Made by a program: the position numbers and the translations under genes | Part shown: piece by piece, positions 55,216 to 64,000 of the stretch | How the letters are laid out: the number at the start of each line of letters is the position of its first letter | Position numbering within the stretch: the stretch's first letter is position 1 | Assembly (NCBI GenBank): GCA_035578905.1 | Contig: JAQJVL010000685.1 | Coordinates: 124,001 to 188,000, forward strand | Reading direction: 5' to 3' | Source of the DNA: Stictocephala bisonia | Lineage: Eukaryota; Arthropoda; Insecta; Hemiptera; Membracidae | Length of the DNA stretch: 64,000 nt | The notes under the pieces: model-generated | What the model was told of the DNA's origin: nothing | The model's database searches: none | What the model saw: only the letters and a program-made list of their open reading frames with translations

Positions 55216-58200
55216 CTGCAAATATATACAGTAATTGAAACACTAGGCTTAAAGCTTAGACATTAATATGATATTGTATATGGTAATTTAACATTTATTG
55301 TGTTAGTTCATTATGAAAATAATTCCTTCATTACAAAGATCACAATGTTATAGATAAAAAGACCTGTAAGTAATGTATTACAGATAGTATATCTGCATGA
55401 GGGTGTTTTGATGAAAAATACTGTATATTAAATTTTCTTAGACTCTTCAAAATGATGGACAAACACTTCTATACAATTGTTACAATGATGAATTTGAATT
55501 TATGACATTACCAAAATAGTTTTTAATAGTGATAAAAATTAAGATTTTGAGATTGAACACGTTTAATGATTTTAGATTAAAATTTGTTTAGTGATCAAAT
55601 CTGTCCTGTACTCATTTTCTCCATGTTTTACACTGACTAATAGTTGTAACTATCAACAGAGTAAATTGCATCAGTAATACACACCTTAACTGTTTTACTC
55701 TATGAAAAAAATTTACAACATAATGAGTTCAAGTGCAACATTCTGAATTGGTAAGATAATGTAAGTTAAAACCAATGTTGTAATGTTAAATATACTGAAT
55801 GAAAACAGAGAAGACAAATCAAGTCCACATGGCATCACCTGTGAGTCAGAAGAGCTGATCTCAGAAGGTTTCTCTGTGACGCTGCTATCATCTGGATTTT
55901 CATCATAGCCCTTTAAACTCTCCTCATCACTGTGATAAGCAACGCTAGCAGGCGAAGGTCTCGGTGGAGACTTCCCCAGCATAGGAGGTCCGGGTGGTGC
56001 CAAGTGTTTGCGTGCTAGAGTGGCTCGCTTTCCCAGGGTTCCAGCACCTCCACTGTGTCTGCTGCGATATAACTCCATAGCAAGCTGTTGTCTATCATCA
56101 ATGTCCATCGCCATAGACTCCTCCAGTGTCTTCTGTGCCTCTTCTGTAAAAATAACATATTATCCCTGACTACCCAGCCCCACTGATGTACCGACTGTAT
56201 TTCAAGTAAATTGTACTCTTGCTATTAATCTGTATATTCAATGGTATTACTGTGACTGATGTTTGTAAATAATCTTCCACCTTTTACAGGAGAGTAGAGG
56301 TGGAGCAGAAAATGTCAATTCAGACTAGTTTATAACTAGGAGAGGAAGACTCACCAACTATGTGATTTACCATTGTTACAGACAACCAATAATGACTGAT
56401 GTCTTTTCATTTAATGTTAATGTAATTTATTTGTGATTCAGGGTTTCCTTTGGTTTCTAGTGGTATATGAATCACGTTGCTATTTAGAAATTTACATATA
56501 TTCTAATAAGTGCTGACATTGATCGCTGTATATCTCAATGGATCATCCATTGAAAACCGGATGAACTGAAAGTTATTCATGATCCGTTTATCTAAATTGC
56601 AGCTCTATTTTGAAGAATTCTTATATTCCATAATTTTATTTTTTATAAATAAAAAATATTGCATATCTTTTTATAATTCAGTTAATAAAAACATTTATAT
56701 GATATTTTAAACATTGTAATCTCCTTGTTTAGTAGCAGATAAATTGTGTTAGTTTTGTTTATCACTTCTGAAATACTACTGTTATAATATGTATACAGGA
56801 TGAGTTTTATGTCCTGTTACACCTGGATATAATTTAAACGGGCTGAGATTTCAATGTGAGACTTTGACCATACTTATTATAACATATTTTTTTAATTTTT
56901 CAAGTTGTTAAACATTTTGCCCCCCTTTTCTAAAGGTGGCAAAGGGGGCAACTACAAATTTTCAAATACAAATCCCTATCTTGTGACCCCTCACTTTTAA
57001 GGGAATAAAAAGAGAAATCAAATTATGCAAACTAGAGGTCTCTACGTATGGTTTAACAGATAATAATAATGGTTTGTTAACAATAATAAAATCATTTACT
57101 TTCTTGTCCTGTTTTTCGTTACATGAGTCAAAACTAACCCAAATTCTAAAACACTTACATGTTTTAATGAAGCAGGCGTACAAACTGATCACCTTAGGCT
57201 GTTTTACAGTGTGATATCCGTGTGTAAAAATAGTAAACTTGAACTAAAATTTGATAAAATTATAAACATGTAAAAGTAAACTTGTACTAAAATTTTTAAC
57301 AACTTAAGCTATATACCGATAAAATGGAAAAGATTAGGAAAAAAGATAAAGTCAAAAGTAGATTGTTGAAAATGGTAAGATAAGAACAAGGGATATTCCA
57401 AAGCATGTTGACTGATGTAACGAAAAACAGGACAAGAAAGTAAATGATTTTATTATTGTAAATTCGTCTTTTACTCTGTTAAATTAAACGTCGAGACCTC
57501 TAGTTAGCATCATTGGATTTTTTTTGATTCCTTTTAAAATGAGGGGTCACATGATAGGGGTTTTCATTTGAAAATGTTTAGTTGCCCCCTTTGCCTTGAG
57601 TAAAATTCGTCTTTTACTCTGTTAAACTAAATGTAGATACCTCTAGTTTGCATCATTTGATTTCTTGTTTTATTTCCTTTAAAATGAGGGGTCACATGAG
57701 ATAGGGGTTTGCGCTTGAAAATTTTTAGTTACCCCCTTTGCCAATAGTAAAATTTGTCTTTTACTCTGTTAAACTAAATGTAGACACCTCTAGTTTGCAT
57801 CATTGGATTTCCTTTTTTATTTGCTTTCAGATGAAGGGTTACATGATAGGGGTTTGTATTTGAAAATGTTTAGTTTAGCAACTTGAACAATTTTAATGAA
57901 AAATATGAAAATTAAAAAAATTTAACGACTTGAAAAATTTTTGTATATGTTATAGTAGGTATGGTCAAGGTCTCACATTGATATCTCAACCCGATTAAAT
58001 TATATCCAGGTGAAACAGAACATGAAACTCACCCTGTATGTATACAGGGTGTCACTTTTTAATGTGCCACCATTGTGATCTTGAAAACCATAAGTACGAC
58101 AAAAAACTTTAAATGGGGAACCTTACCTTGTTTTTTTAGGCAATGGAAAATACAAATTAAAAAAAACGGCCGTTATTTTCTGATATGGAGGCCAACTTTG

Positions 58201-59072
58201 TTTTCTCTTATGGAACACCCTATATTTTATGATTGTTTTATATAGAAATAGCAATTTTAAGATTTTTTTATTCTTGTCAGTTTTTCAATATTTTGCTTGA
58301 TAATATGAGAGCAAAATGTTCGGATTCCTTATGTACCTTACCATTAAGATAACAACTTTTGTAATATGCATTTAAAAAAAATTATCTAATCTGGAAACAT
58401 TGCAAAATATATTTGGAAAATGTATGCTTAACTATTCTTTTATGACGATTTAACAGCTTAGTGTGTTATAACATAGAGAAATCAAAAGAAATTTGTTACT
58501 ATTTTGTCACAGAAAAACTGATGTTAGCAGCACTGTTACCATTACCAGCTGTTTAAGTCAACTTCCAATATAGATTGACAGCTGTATTCATTACTAATGA
58601 TAATATCTTAGAGAAGCGACTTTACTGAACTTACGTTTGTACTTGTAACTTTTGCTCTTAACACAGAGGACAGCTACCACCATTATAATGATAACGATGG
58701 AAGTTGCAGCTAGTGCTACCATGAACCATGTCTGTCGATAGAACGGTTTCATCTGCAGATAACCGTATTCCAGGTACAACTTGGATGGGGTTAGTACCTA
58801 GAAATAAATCATCGTTATTAATAACTGTCTTCCCACACAGATCATGATTAAATTTCACCAAAAACATCAATCATCTTCATCTTAAACAGTGTGATTCAGT
58901 TATACAGTACCCACCACATCATCTGAGTAAGCAGGGTAGCTTATGCCATATTTGTTGTACGAGATAACTCGGAAGTTGTACGCAGTGGAAGGTAACAGAT
59001 TCTGGTAGGAGATAGCGAATTCCTGTAGCGGCCCATTACTTGTGCGGGTCACAGTTGTCCATCTCGTGTCAT
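54973..59072 (-). CDS. sdk: sidekick (sdk) 3' portion: last FN3 segment, transmembrane helix, cytoplasmic tail; four exons
   Basis: Exons 59072-58915, 58797-58635, 56143-55839 and 55215-54973 splice in one frame into ~208 residues. Visible in order: the C-terminal strands of an FN3 domain (STAYNFRVISYNKYGIS), a juxtamembrane stretch (LEYGYLQMKPFYRQTWF), a hydrophobic helix (MVALAATSIVIIIMVVAVL), a stop-transfer KSKSYKYK, a long Ser/Pro-rich tail with SDEESLKGYDENPDDSS, and the C-terminus GFSSFV. The tail and the GFSSFV PDZ ligand are signatures of the Sidekick family, Ig/FN3 homophilic adhesion proteins of synapses and, in insects, tricellular junctions. The gene enters from the right; the remaining Ig and FN3 exons are outside the window. 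The introns carry a LINE, a mariner-like element and a SINE. Confidence 0.95.
55216..55838. other. sdk terminal intron
   Basis: 623-bp AT-rich intron between tail exons; no repeats recognised. Confidence 0.8.
55839..56143 (-). CDS. sdk: sdk exon: cytoplasmic tail
   Basis: 305 bp, acceptor TTTTTACAG, donor GTGATG. Encodes QEAQKTLEESMAMDIDDRQ, a Pro-rich APPGPPMLGKSPPRPSPAS stretch and the acidic YHSDEESLKGYDENPDDS to SSSDSQ. Phase 0 at its 3' end. Confidence 0.95.
56796..58036. mobile_element. mariner-like inverted-repeat element, 1241 bp, TA-flanked
   Basis: Long terminal inverted repeats: left CAGGATGAGTTTTATGTCCT and right (complement) CAGGGTGAGTTTCATGTTCT continue in register for ~110 bp (ATTTCAATGTGAGACTTTGA against ATATCAATGTGAGACCTTGA) and, more diverged, further in. 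TA dinucleotides flank both ends (56794-56795, 58037-58038). The right half carries three tandem copies of a ~140-bp block (57460, 57601, 57749) that the left half has once. No transposase frame. Lies in an sdk intron. Confidence 0.88.
58045..58222. mobile_element. short inverted-repeat element fragment abutting the mariner-like element
   Basis: Starts TACAGGGTGTCAC and ends GGAACACCCTATA, terminal sequences complementary over the CAGGGTGT core, separated from the previous element only by TATGTATA. The interior shows no coding. Confidence 0.5.
58635..58797 (-). CDS. sdk: sdk exon: transmembrane segment
   Basis: 163 bp, acceptor TTTCTAG, donor GTAAGT. Begins VLTPSKLYLEYGYLQ, then ~20 hydrophobic residues ending VLCVKSKSYKYK. 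This gives a single-pass type I topology with the C-terminus inside the cell. Confidence 0.95.
58915..59072 (-). CDS. sdk: sdk exon: C-terminal half of last FN3 domain
   Basis: 158 bp, acceptor GTTTTCAG, donor GTGGGT. Encodes DDTRWTTVTRTSNGPLQEF then YQNLLPSTAYNFRVISYN, the E-G strands of a fibronectin III fold. It enters one base into an aspartate codon, so an upstream exon ending in G is required; none was found to the right within the window. Confidence 0.9.
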
Positions 59073-59494
59073 CTGAAAACATACCACACTATGTCATCAC
59101 TAATAGATCATAAATAACTAACAAATGTTTTTCTACCTAATGAATATATCAAAGTTATTCTTAATTACTGATCACTACAAAAATGTTTGTCTTTCCTTTA
59201 TCTACTTATCTGATATAGTAACTTCTTTTTATGCTTCATTTTCATTCACTTATAAAAGATATTGAGACATAAATATATACTAGAAATATATGATATATTA
59301 TTATTTATGAATGTAGTTTGCTTAAATAACTAATTTTGTTATACTCATACTTTCCTTAAAATAACCATTACACTTTGGTATCAACACCTAATACCTTTAT
59401 CCCACTGTATCATTAGATTATCAAATAAAGATATGAACTACTGAGATATACTGCCTTGCATCACACACTTGAGATGATTCTGCCTTTTAAGAGT
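59073..59494. other. sdk intron, unassigned
   Basis: AT-rich sequence upstream of the FN3 exon on the minus strand; nothing recognised. Confidence 0.5.
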
Positions 59495-59496
59495 TA

Positions 59497-60690
59497 CAAT
59501 TCAAATTCAAATTCCATTTATTTGTCATACAACTATTATAGCATTGACAAAGTCATATGTATAGCACGTCTATGCTAGTCAATAGATTCTTAAGAATATA
59601 AATTCAAAACATGAATAGATAGAAATAATAATAATAAGTTAATTGATTATGAGCAATTACATACCTTTACAGTTTATTTAATTTTACAGTTTATTTAATT
59701 AATTAAATAAAAAATAGGTATAAATAAAAAGTTGATTAAGAGAAAAGGCTGCTTTAGGAGCTAATTATATAAGTTTATTAAGTGGAATGAATCAAAAATC
59801 AATATTAGGAATATTAAAAAATTTGTCAATAGAATAAAATGGGTTCTTTAGGAGCCAGTTAAAAATTTTATTACAGAAAGATTTTTCTGAATACTTGTCA
59901 ATCAAGTTGGTTAATTTATTATAAACTCTAAGTGAAACTATATTATGGCTGTTTGAAGTTTTATGTAAACTAACAATATTAATAGTAGCTTGATCTTTAA
60001 TCCTAGTTTCATACTGATGAGCACTTTTTTTAATTATACCAGGAGTTCTTAAAACAAATAAAATCAAATCAAAGATGTAAATATTTATGACAGTTAGAAT
60101 ATTCAATTTAACAAATAGAGGTTTACAATGTTCTATATGACCTACATTTGAGATTGCTCAAACAAATAAAATCAAATCAAAGATGTAAATATTTATGACA
60201 GTTAGAATATTAAATTTAACAAATAGAGGTTTACAATGTTCTATAGGACCTACATTTGAGATTGCTCAAACAAATAAAATCAAATCAAAGATGTAAATAT
60301 TTATGACAGTTAGAATATTCAATTTAAAAAATAGAGGTTTACAATGTTCTATAGGACCTACATTTGAGATTGCTCTTATAGCCCTTTTCTGCAGAAGTAA
60401 GATTTCCTCTATCCTACTGCAATTCCCATAAAAGATTATTCCATATCTAAATATTGACTGGAAGTAAGCAAAATAAGCCGATCTAATATAATTTTGATGC
60501 ACACAGTAAGTTAATCGTTTTAACAAATGAATTACTCTGGATAATTTACCACTAATATAATCTACATGTGGTCCCCAAGATAGAGTTTTGTCCATAAAAA
60601 TTCCTAAAAATTTAACACTGTCAGTTGAATTATCACTTAAATTGTTTTCACTGACTGGTTTTAAAGAAAATGTTACTTCTTTGGATGTCC
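59497..60690 (-). mobile_element. LINE C-terminal fragment with internal tandem triplication and 3' tail
   Basis: The minus strand starts near 60690 with SVKFLGIFMDKTLSWGPHVD and continues IFRYGIIFYGNCSRIEEILL and QKRAIRAISNVGPIEHCKPL, then after a tandem repeat LRTPGIIKKSAHQYETRIKD and KIFNWLLKNPFYSIDKFF, stop near 59792. A 3' UTR ends near 59497 in AATAAATGGAATTTGAATTT. The 108-bp unit 60055-60378 (CAAATAAAATCAAATCAAAG at 60055, 60163, 60271) is present three times. Confidence 0.9.
60055..60378. repeat. 108-bp tandem triplication inside a LINE
   Basis: Three copies at exact 108-bp spacing with only a few differences. The length is a multiple of three, so the frame is preserved. Confidence 0.93.
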
Positions 60691-61036
60691 ATCTCAGCTA
60701 CAAACTATGTTACAGTTGGAAAAATCAACTTTATTAATAGCTTTTACGATACAGAAAAAAAGTGATATGATAGTTAGGAGAATTCTTTTAGCTTAGGAAG
60801 AGTTAATAGAATACACTTTTTTATAATGGATAATGTGTTAAAAAAAGATAAAAAGGAATGAATAAATATGTTGTAAGTAGGCAAATACATAGGCAGAAAA
60901 ATGTTATTAAGTAGTCAACGTATAGTGATAGTAAAATAAATAAACCAGCAATGAAACAATGACACAGATATGATGAATAAATCTGAGATACAGACAGTGC
61001 AAATCAAAGAAAATTGTAAATTCAACCGGCTATTGC

Positions 61037-61196
61037 AGGCGTGGGTAGCTCAGTAGCTCGGCTTCGGACTGCGGAAGGTAAGGTCAAAGGTTCGAATCCC
61101 CACTGAGCCAACAGTCGGTACTTCACTCATTAAATTAAGTTCACGCACAGGCTTGTAGCCTATGTAAACTGGCGAGTGAAAAAAAATAAATAAAAA
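61037..61196 (+). mobile_element. tRNA-derived SINE
   Basis: A tRNA-like head with A box TAGCTCAGTAGCTCGG (61046-61061) and a perfect B box GGTTCGAATCC (61089-61099), then ACTGAGCCA. A ~75-bp body follows (CACAGGCTTGTAGCCTATGT) and ends in an A-rich tail (GAAAAAAAATAAATAAAAAA). The acceptor-stem halves do not pair, so it is not a functional tRNA gene. It would be transcribed by RNA polymerase III and mobilised by a LINE. Lies in an sdk intron. Confidence 0.9.
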
Positions 61197-61377
61197 AGAT
61201 TTTTTTGAAAATTTATAGCAAAATAAATCCTTTTGAGCATGAAAAAAGGATGAAGGATCATTAAATGATACAACACTTCTATATTCTTAATTAGACCTAA
61301 ATTACCAACTGCAGTTTATTTTTTGGACCATCTTATTATTTTTAGGCCACTAGGTCTAGGATTTTAGTAAAAATCAA

Positions 61378-61520
61378 AAGGAGAACATATGACCTGATAA
61401 AATAGTAAACTGGAGACAGATATATATACACAACACAAAGAACATATAGTTGATGATTCTCAGTTGAGTTGTGTATTTATCTCCAGTTTACCATTTTATC
61501 AACAATGCTGCTCTCCTTTC
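61378..61520. repeat. inverted repeat, ~45-bp arms
   Basis: GATAAAATAGTAAACTGGAG on the left mirrors CTCCAGTTTACCATTTTATC on the right; outer parts (AGGAGAACAT / GCTGCTCTCCT) also pair imperfectly. Loop about 40 bp. Confidence 0.8.
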
Positions 61521-61529
61521 CTTTTTTAA

Positions 61530-62228
61530 AAAAATTTGGGTAATATAGAACAGAGGCGTTGTCGATTTTTTAGATGAAAATTTTTTTCATAGTAGATAAA
61601 TAACTAAGAAATAAGAATATGATCATATTGTTCAGTGGAAAAGCCAGGAAAATTACAAAACTTAGGTAAAGTCGAACCATTATTAAGCACATTAGCACCG
61701 GAAATGTGCCGATTTCAATAAAGTTACGTTCTGTTAGGATATGGCTAGAATGGCTATTTCTAGGTTAAGTTATGTTAGGGTTGGTTAGTTTATGTTAGGT
61801 TTTGCTATGTTGTTAGGATTTGTTTTTAATAAGTGGTTTGTAGCACCGGAAATGTACTGATTTCAATAAAGTTACGTTCTGTTAGGATATGGTTAAAATT
61901 GTTATTTATAGGTTGTTATGTTAGGGTTGGTTAGTTTATGTTAAGTTTGGCTATGTTTTGTTAGGTTATTAGGATTTGTTATTATTAAGAGGTTTGTAGC
62001 ATAGTTGATTAATAAACCCTTCTAAGTTCAATAGGTTTATTATCTAACCTAACATAAATTTGTAATCAGGACAATATTTCGCATAATTTGAGTACCCACA
62101 TCGCTATATTTACATAAGATAATACTTTTCCATTTTTCCTTTTTCTTAATTTTTCTGGCTTTTACGCTAAAATATTGTTTAGCCAAAAAATGGATGGGGC
62201 CCTTGTTCTATATAATTACCAAAATTTG
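61530..62228. mobile_element. possible ~700-bp inverted-repeat element with internal 148-bp duplication
   Basis: Ends AAATTTGGGTAATATAGAAC and, complemented on the right, AAATTTTGGTAATTATATAG are related inverted repeats. Inside, GCACCGGAAATGT...TTTCAATAAAGTTACGTTC starts at 61695 and again at 61843 (148-bp tandem copy). No coding frame. Confidence 0.5.
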
Positions 62229-62756
62229 TAACCTAAAGTACAGCTAAACACACTTACATAAAACACACCTAATTCATGGTCAATCTATTTAGTTCACACA
62301 ACTCAACTACACTCTTGAATAATAATTTGTGACAGTGTATTAGTGACTTTCTTTGGTACAGAACATTGCAAAATATGGTTTTCCAGTTTCGTTGTGTGAC
62401 TTCCACTATTAAGCCTAACAAACAATTACAAATCTACAATTTACAAGGCCACATTATATTTAAATAATTCATTTCTAACTCAAAACACACTTAACTCAGC
62501 TAAATTAAAGCATGCAAACAGGTGTTGGAAGCCAATCGGTGCTAAAACACTATCATCAAACCAATCTTAACTATTACTAAACCAATCTGAAACTTACACT
62601 TTTGCCAATCTTCCATAATTGCTATAGTGGTATAAAAAACATAGTAAAAATCAAAGTTAAAAGTAACAAAATGATGTGCAAAAAATGTTGATGAAAAAGC
62701 TTTAACATTAAAAATTTAATGATAAATATATATTAAAGTCTTACCTCAGAAACCCA

Positions 62757-62851
62757 CATCCAAGATGATATTGGGATATTGATTTCAGGTCCATAGGAAG
62801 ACCAATGAGTATATATACGGTCCTGAAATAGATATTCCAATATCTTGGATG
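62757..62851. repeat. short inverted repeat, ~30-bp arms
   Basis: CATCCAAGATGATATTGGGA at the left mirrors TCCAATATCTTGGATG at the right; TATTGATTTCAGG mirrors CCTGAAATAGATA. Loop about 32 bp. Confidence 0.8.
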
Positions 62852-62959
62852 TAAAAAATGATTTTGACGTTGACAACTAAAAATGAAATTAACAAAAGTG
62901 TTGTTTAATCACCAAAAAAAAAAAACTTGTAACCTAAATTAAATCAGCTCAGTTCTCAG

Positions 62960-63240
62960 AAGTCCTTAATTCCCCAAGTCCATCTTGTCCTTGATCCATC
63001 CATAAATAGGCCTATTATGGATTATATTAACGCTATTGCAACTTGGGCCTTCAAACATGGATTGAAACTAAATGAAAACAAAACCAACCCATTATGATAG
63101 GTTCTCCTCGACTACTGAGAAATATCGATTTACAAAAGTGCCCTAGACTTATGCTCAGCAATCACCAACTTCCATACAGTGAATGACAAGGTGAAAATCC
63201 TTAGCTTGACAATGACAAAGGGTATTCCTACGACCGGTTC
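62960..63240 (+). mobile_element. LINE RT fragment
   Basis: The plus strand reads VLDPSINRPIMDYINAIATW and AFKHGLKLNENKT, then after breaks a segment ending in VKILSLTM, the region following the catalytic ADD block (W....gL.LN..KT). Short, truncated at both ends, with stops. Confidence 0.7.
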
Positions 63241-64000
63241 AGTCAGTGCTGGATGGAGTTTGATTCTATGTTTCGCCGCCACAAATAGCAAAGTGCATGC
63301 CTTGCTGGGGGCATGGGAGAGTAACAGCACTCTTGCTGCATGTCCAGAGCACAAACGGGAATAACTACCTCATTTATTGTAACCTTTATCAATAATGGGT
63401 TTATGTATTATTAATCTACTTTTTTGGACAAAGATAATTGTACAAATTTCAACTCGAAATTCGTACAGACGTAATTTATAAAATTATAATTGGTTACACT
63501 TAAAAAATATTTCTTCAATTATTAGTTTTAATTTACTCTAGGTTGGTTAGTACCATTTGATCACTATATTCTCAGCATTTGAATAAAATACATCGCACAG
63601 TTTGTTAATGAGTTAGGAACCAAGAAAGGCTAAATTAGCCACATTGGGTAGCCATACATCCATAAAAAATGTTTTTTGAATTTTTCCCTCAACAAACTTA
63701 TTACTTATAACAAGACAAAGAATTTTATTTAAAAAATTTCAAAATTACCTGTAATAAAGTATTTTCTGGCATTTATAGTATTAAACGATTTTATGTTTAT
63801 TTATCCTTGAACATGAAAGTGATGCTTGTAAAAAATCTAATATTTCCTAACTTTTACTATTGTGACGTTGTCAATGAAATGAGGGACAGATTGTAGTGTG
63901 CCCAAAACTACCATATTCGCTTTATTTTCAATCTTAGATGTAGAGAATTAATGATCATTTTCAACTATCTTTCTCTTATAAAGTTGGTTCATATCCAACA
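63241..64000. other. sdk intron at right edge, unassigned
   Basis: AT-rich, no exon or repeat recognised. Confidence 0.45.

Noticed and set aside
61039..61110. Functional tRNA gene
   Set aside because: A and B boxes are present but the acceptor-stem halves do not pair, and a SINE body with A-rich tail follows.
62756..62833. Candidate extra sdk exon on the minus strand
   Set aside because: Its splice sites lie within the arms of a short inverted repeat and its reading phase does not match the following FN3 exon; the phase that would fit has a stop.
1..64000. CRISPR arrays, operons, prophage, integrated viral genes
   Set aside because: No direct-repeat/spacer pattern, no prokaryotic gene organisation and no viral protein was recognised; all reverse transcriptases here are of the non-LTR type.

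Overview
This window is animal nuclear DNA, almost certainly from an insect. It is AT-rich, with GT-AG introns, tRNA-derived SINEs, many non-LTR retrotransposon relics, hAT, piggyBac and Helitron elements, and two conserved animal genes, both on the minus strand. A large, repeat-laden genome (for example a hemipteran) is plausible, but that is inference. Nothing bacterial, phage-like or CRISPR-like was seen.

Host genes. (1) Five coding exons between 22032 and 5443 encode the N-terminal ~230 residues of Lst8 (mLST8/GβL), the WD40 subunit of TOR complexes. The last WD40 repeats lie beyond the left edge. (2) Four exons between 59072 and 54973 encode the C-terminus of the adhesion protein Sidekick: a fibronectin III piece, the transmembrane helix, the cytoplasmic tail and the terminal PDZ ligand GFSSFV. 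Its many Ig/FN3 exons lie beyond the right edge.

Layout. 1-5.4 kb: minus-strand LINE, hairpins and minisatellite pieces. 5.4-22 kb: lst8, whose introns carry decayed LINEs (6.3-9.35, 9.83-10.15 and 15.46-19.6 kb, the last with a 537-bp Helitron in its 3' UTR), a SINE, an 88-bp tandem array and several arrays of a 36-bp GC-rich minisatellite. 22-31 kb: LINE fragments, an ~0.8-kb foldback element, an 850-bp hAT MITE and a broken piggyBac with a recognisable intron. 31.28-41.30 kb: a nested cluster. A LINE flanked on both sides by (TA)n is split by an apparently intact 4.88-kb hAT (8-bp target duplication, 874-aa transposase in two exons) and by a piggyBac-derived element flanked by TTAA, which is itself split by a 1.34-kb hAT with a perfect 8-bp target duplication. 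41-48.4 kb: AT-rich repeats, transposase and LINE remnants, a TA-flanked inverted-repeat element and a foldback element with a polypyrimidine loop. 48.4-54.9 kb: no recognisable feature apart from a SINE tail. 55-64 kb: sdk exons with introns holding a 1.24-kb mariner-like inverted-repeat element, a LINE with an in-frame 108-bp triplication, a tRNA-derived SINE and smaller inverted repeats.

The most notable observations are the minisatellite's (G3N1)n G-quadruplex motif on the transcribed sense strand of lst8 introns, the fully resolvable nested insertions with an apparently intact hAT, and more than a dozen perfect short hairpins scattered through unrelated sequence.
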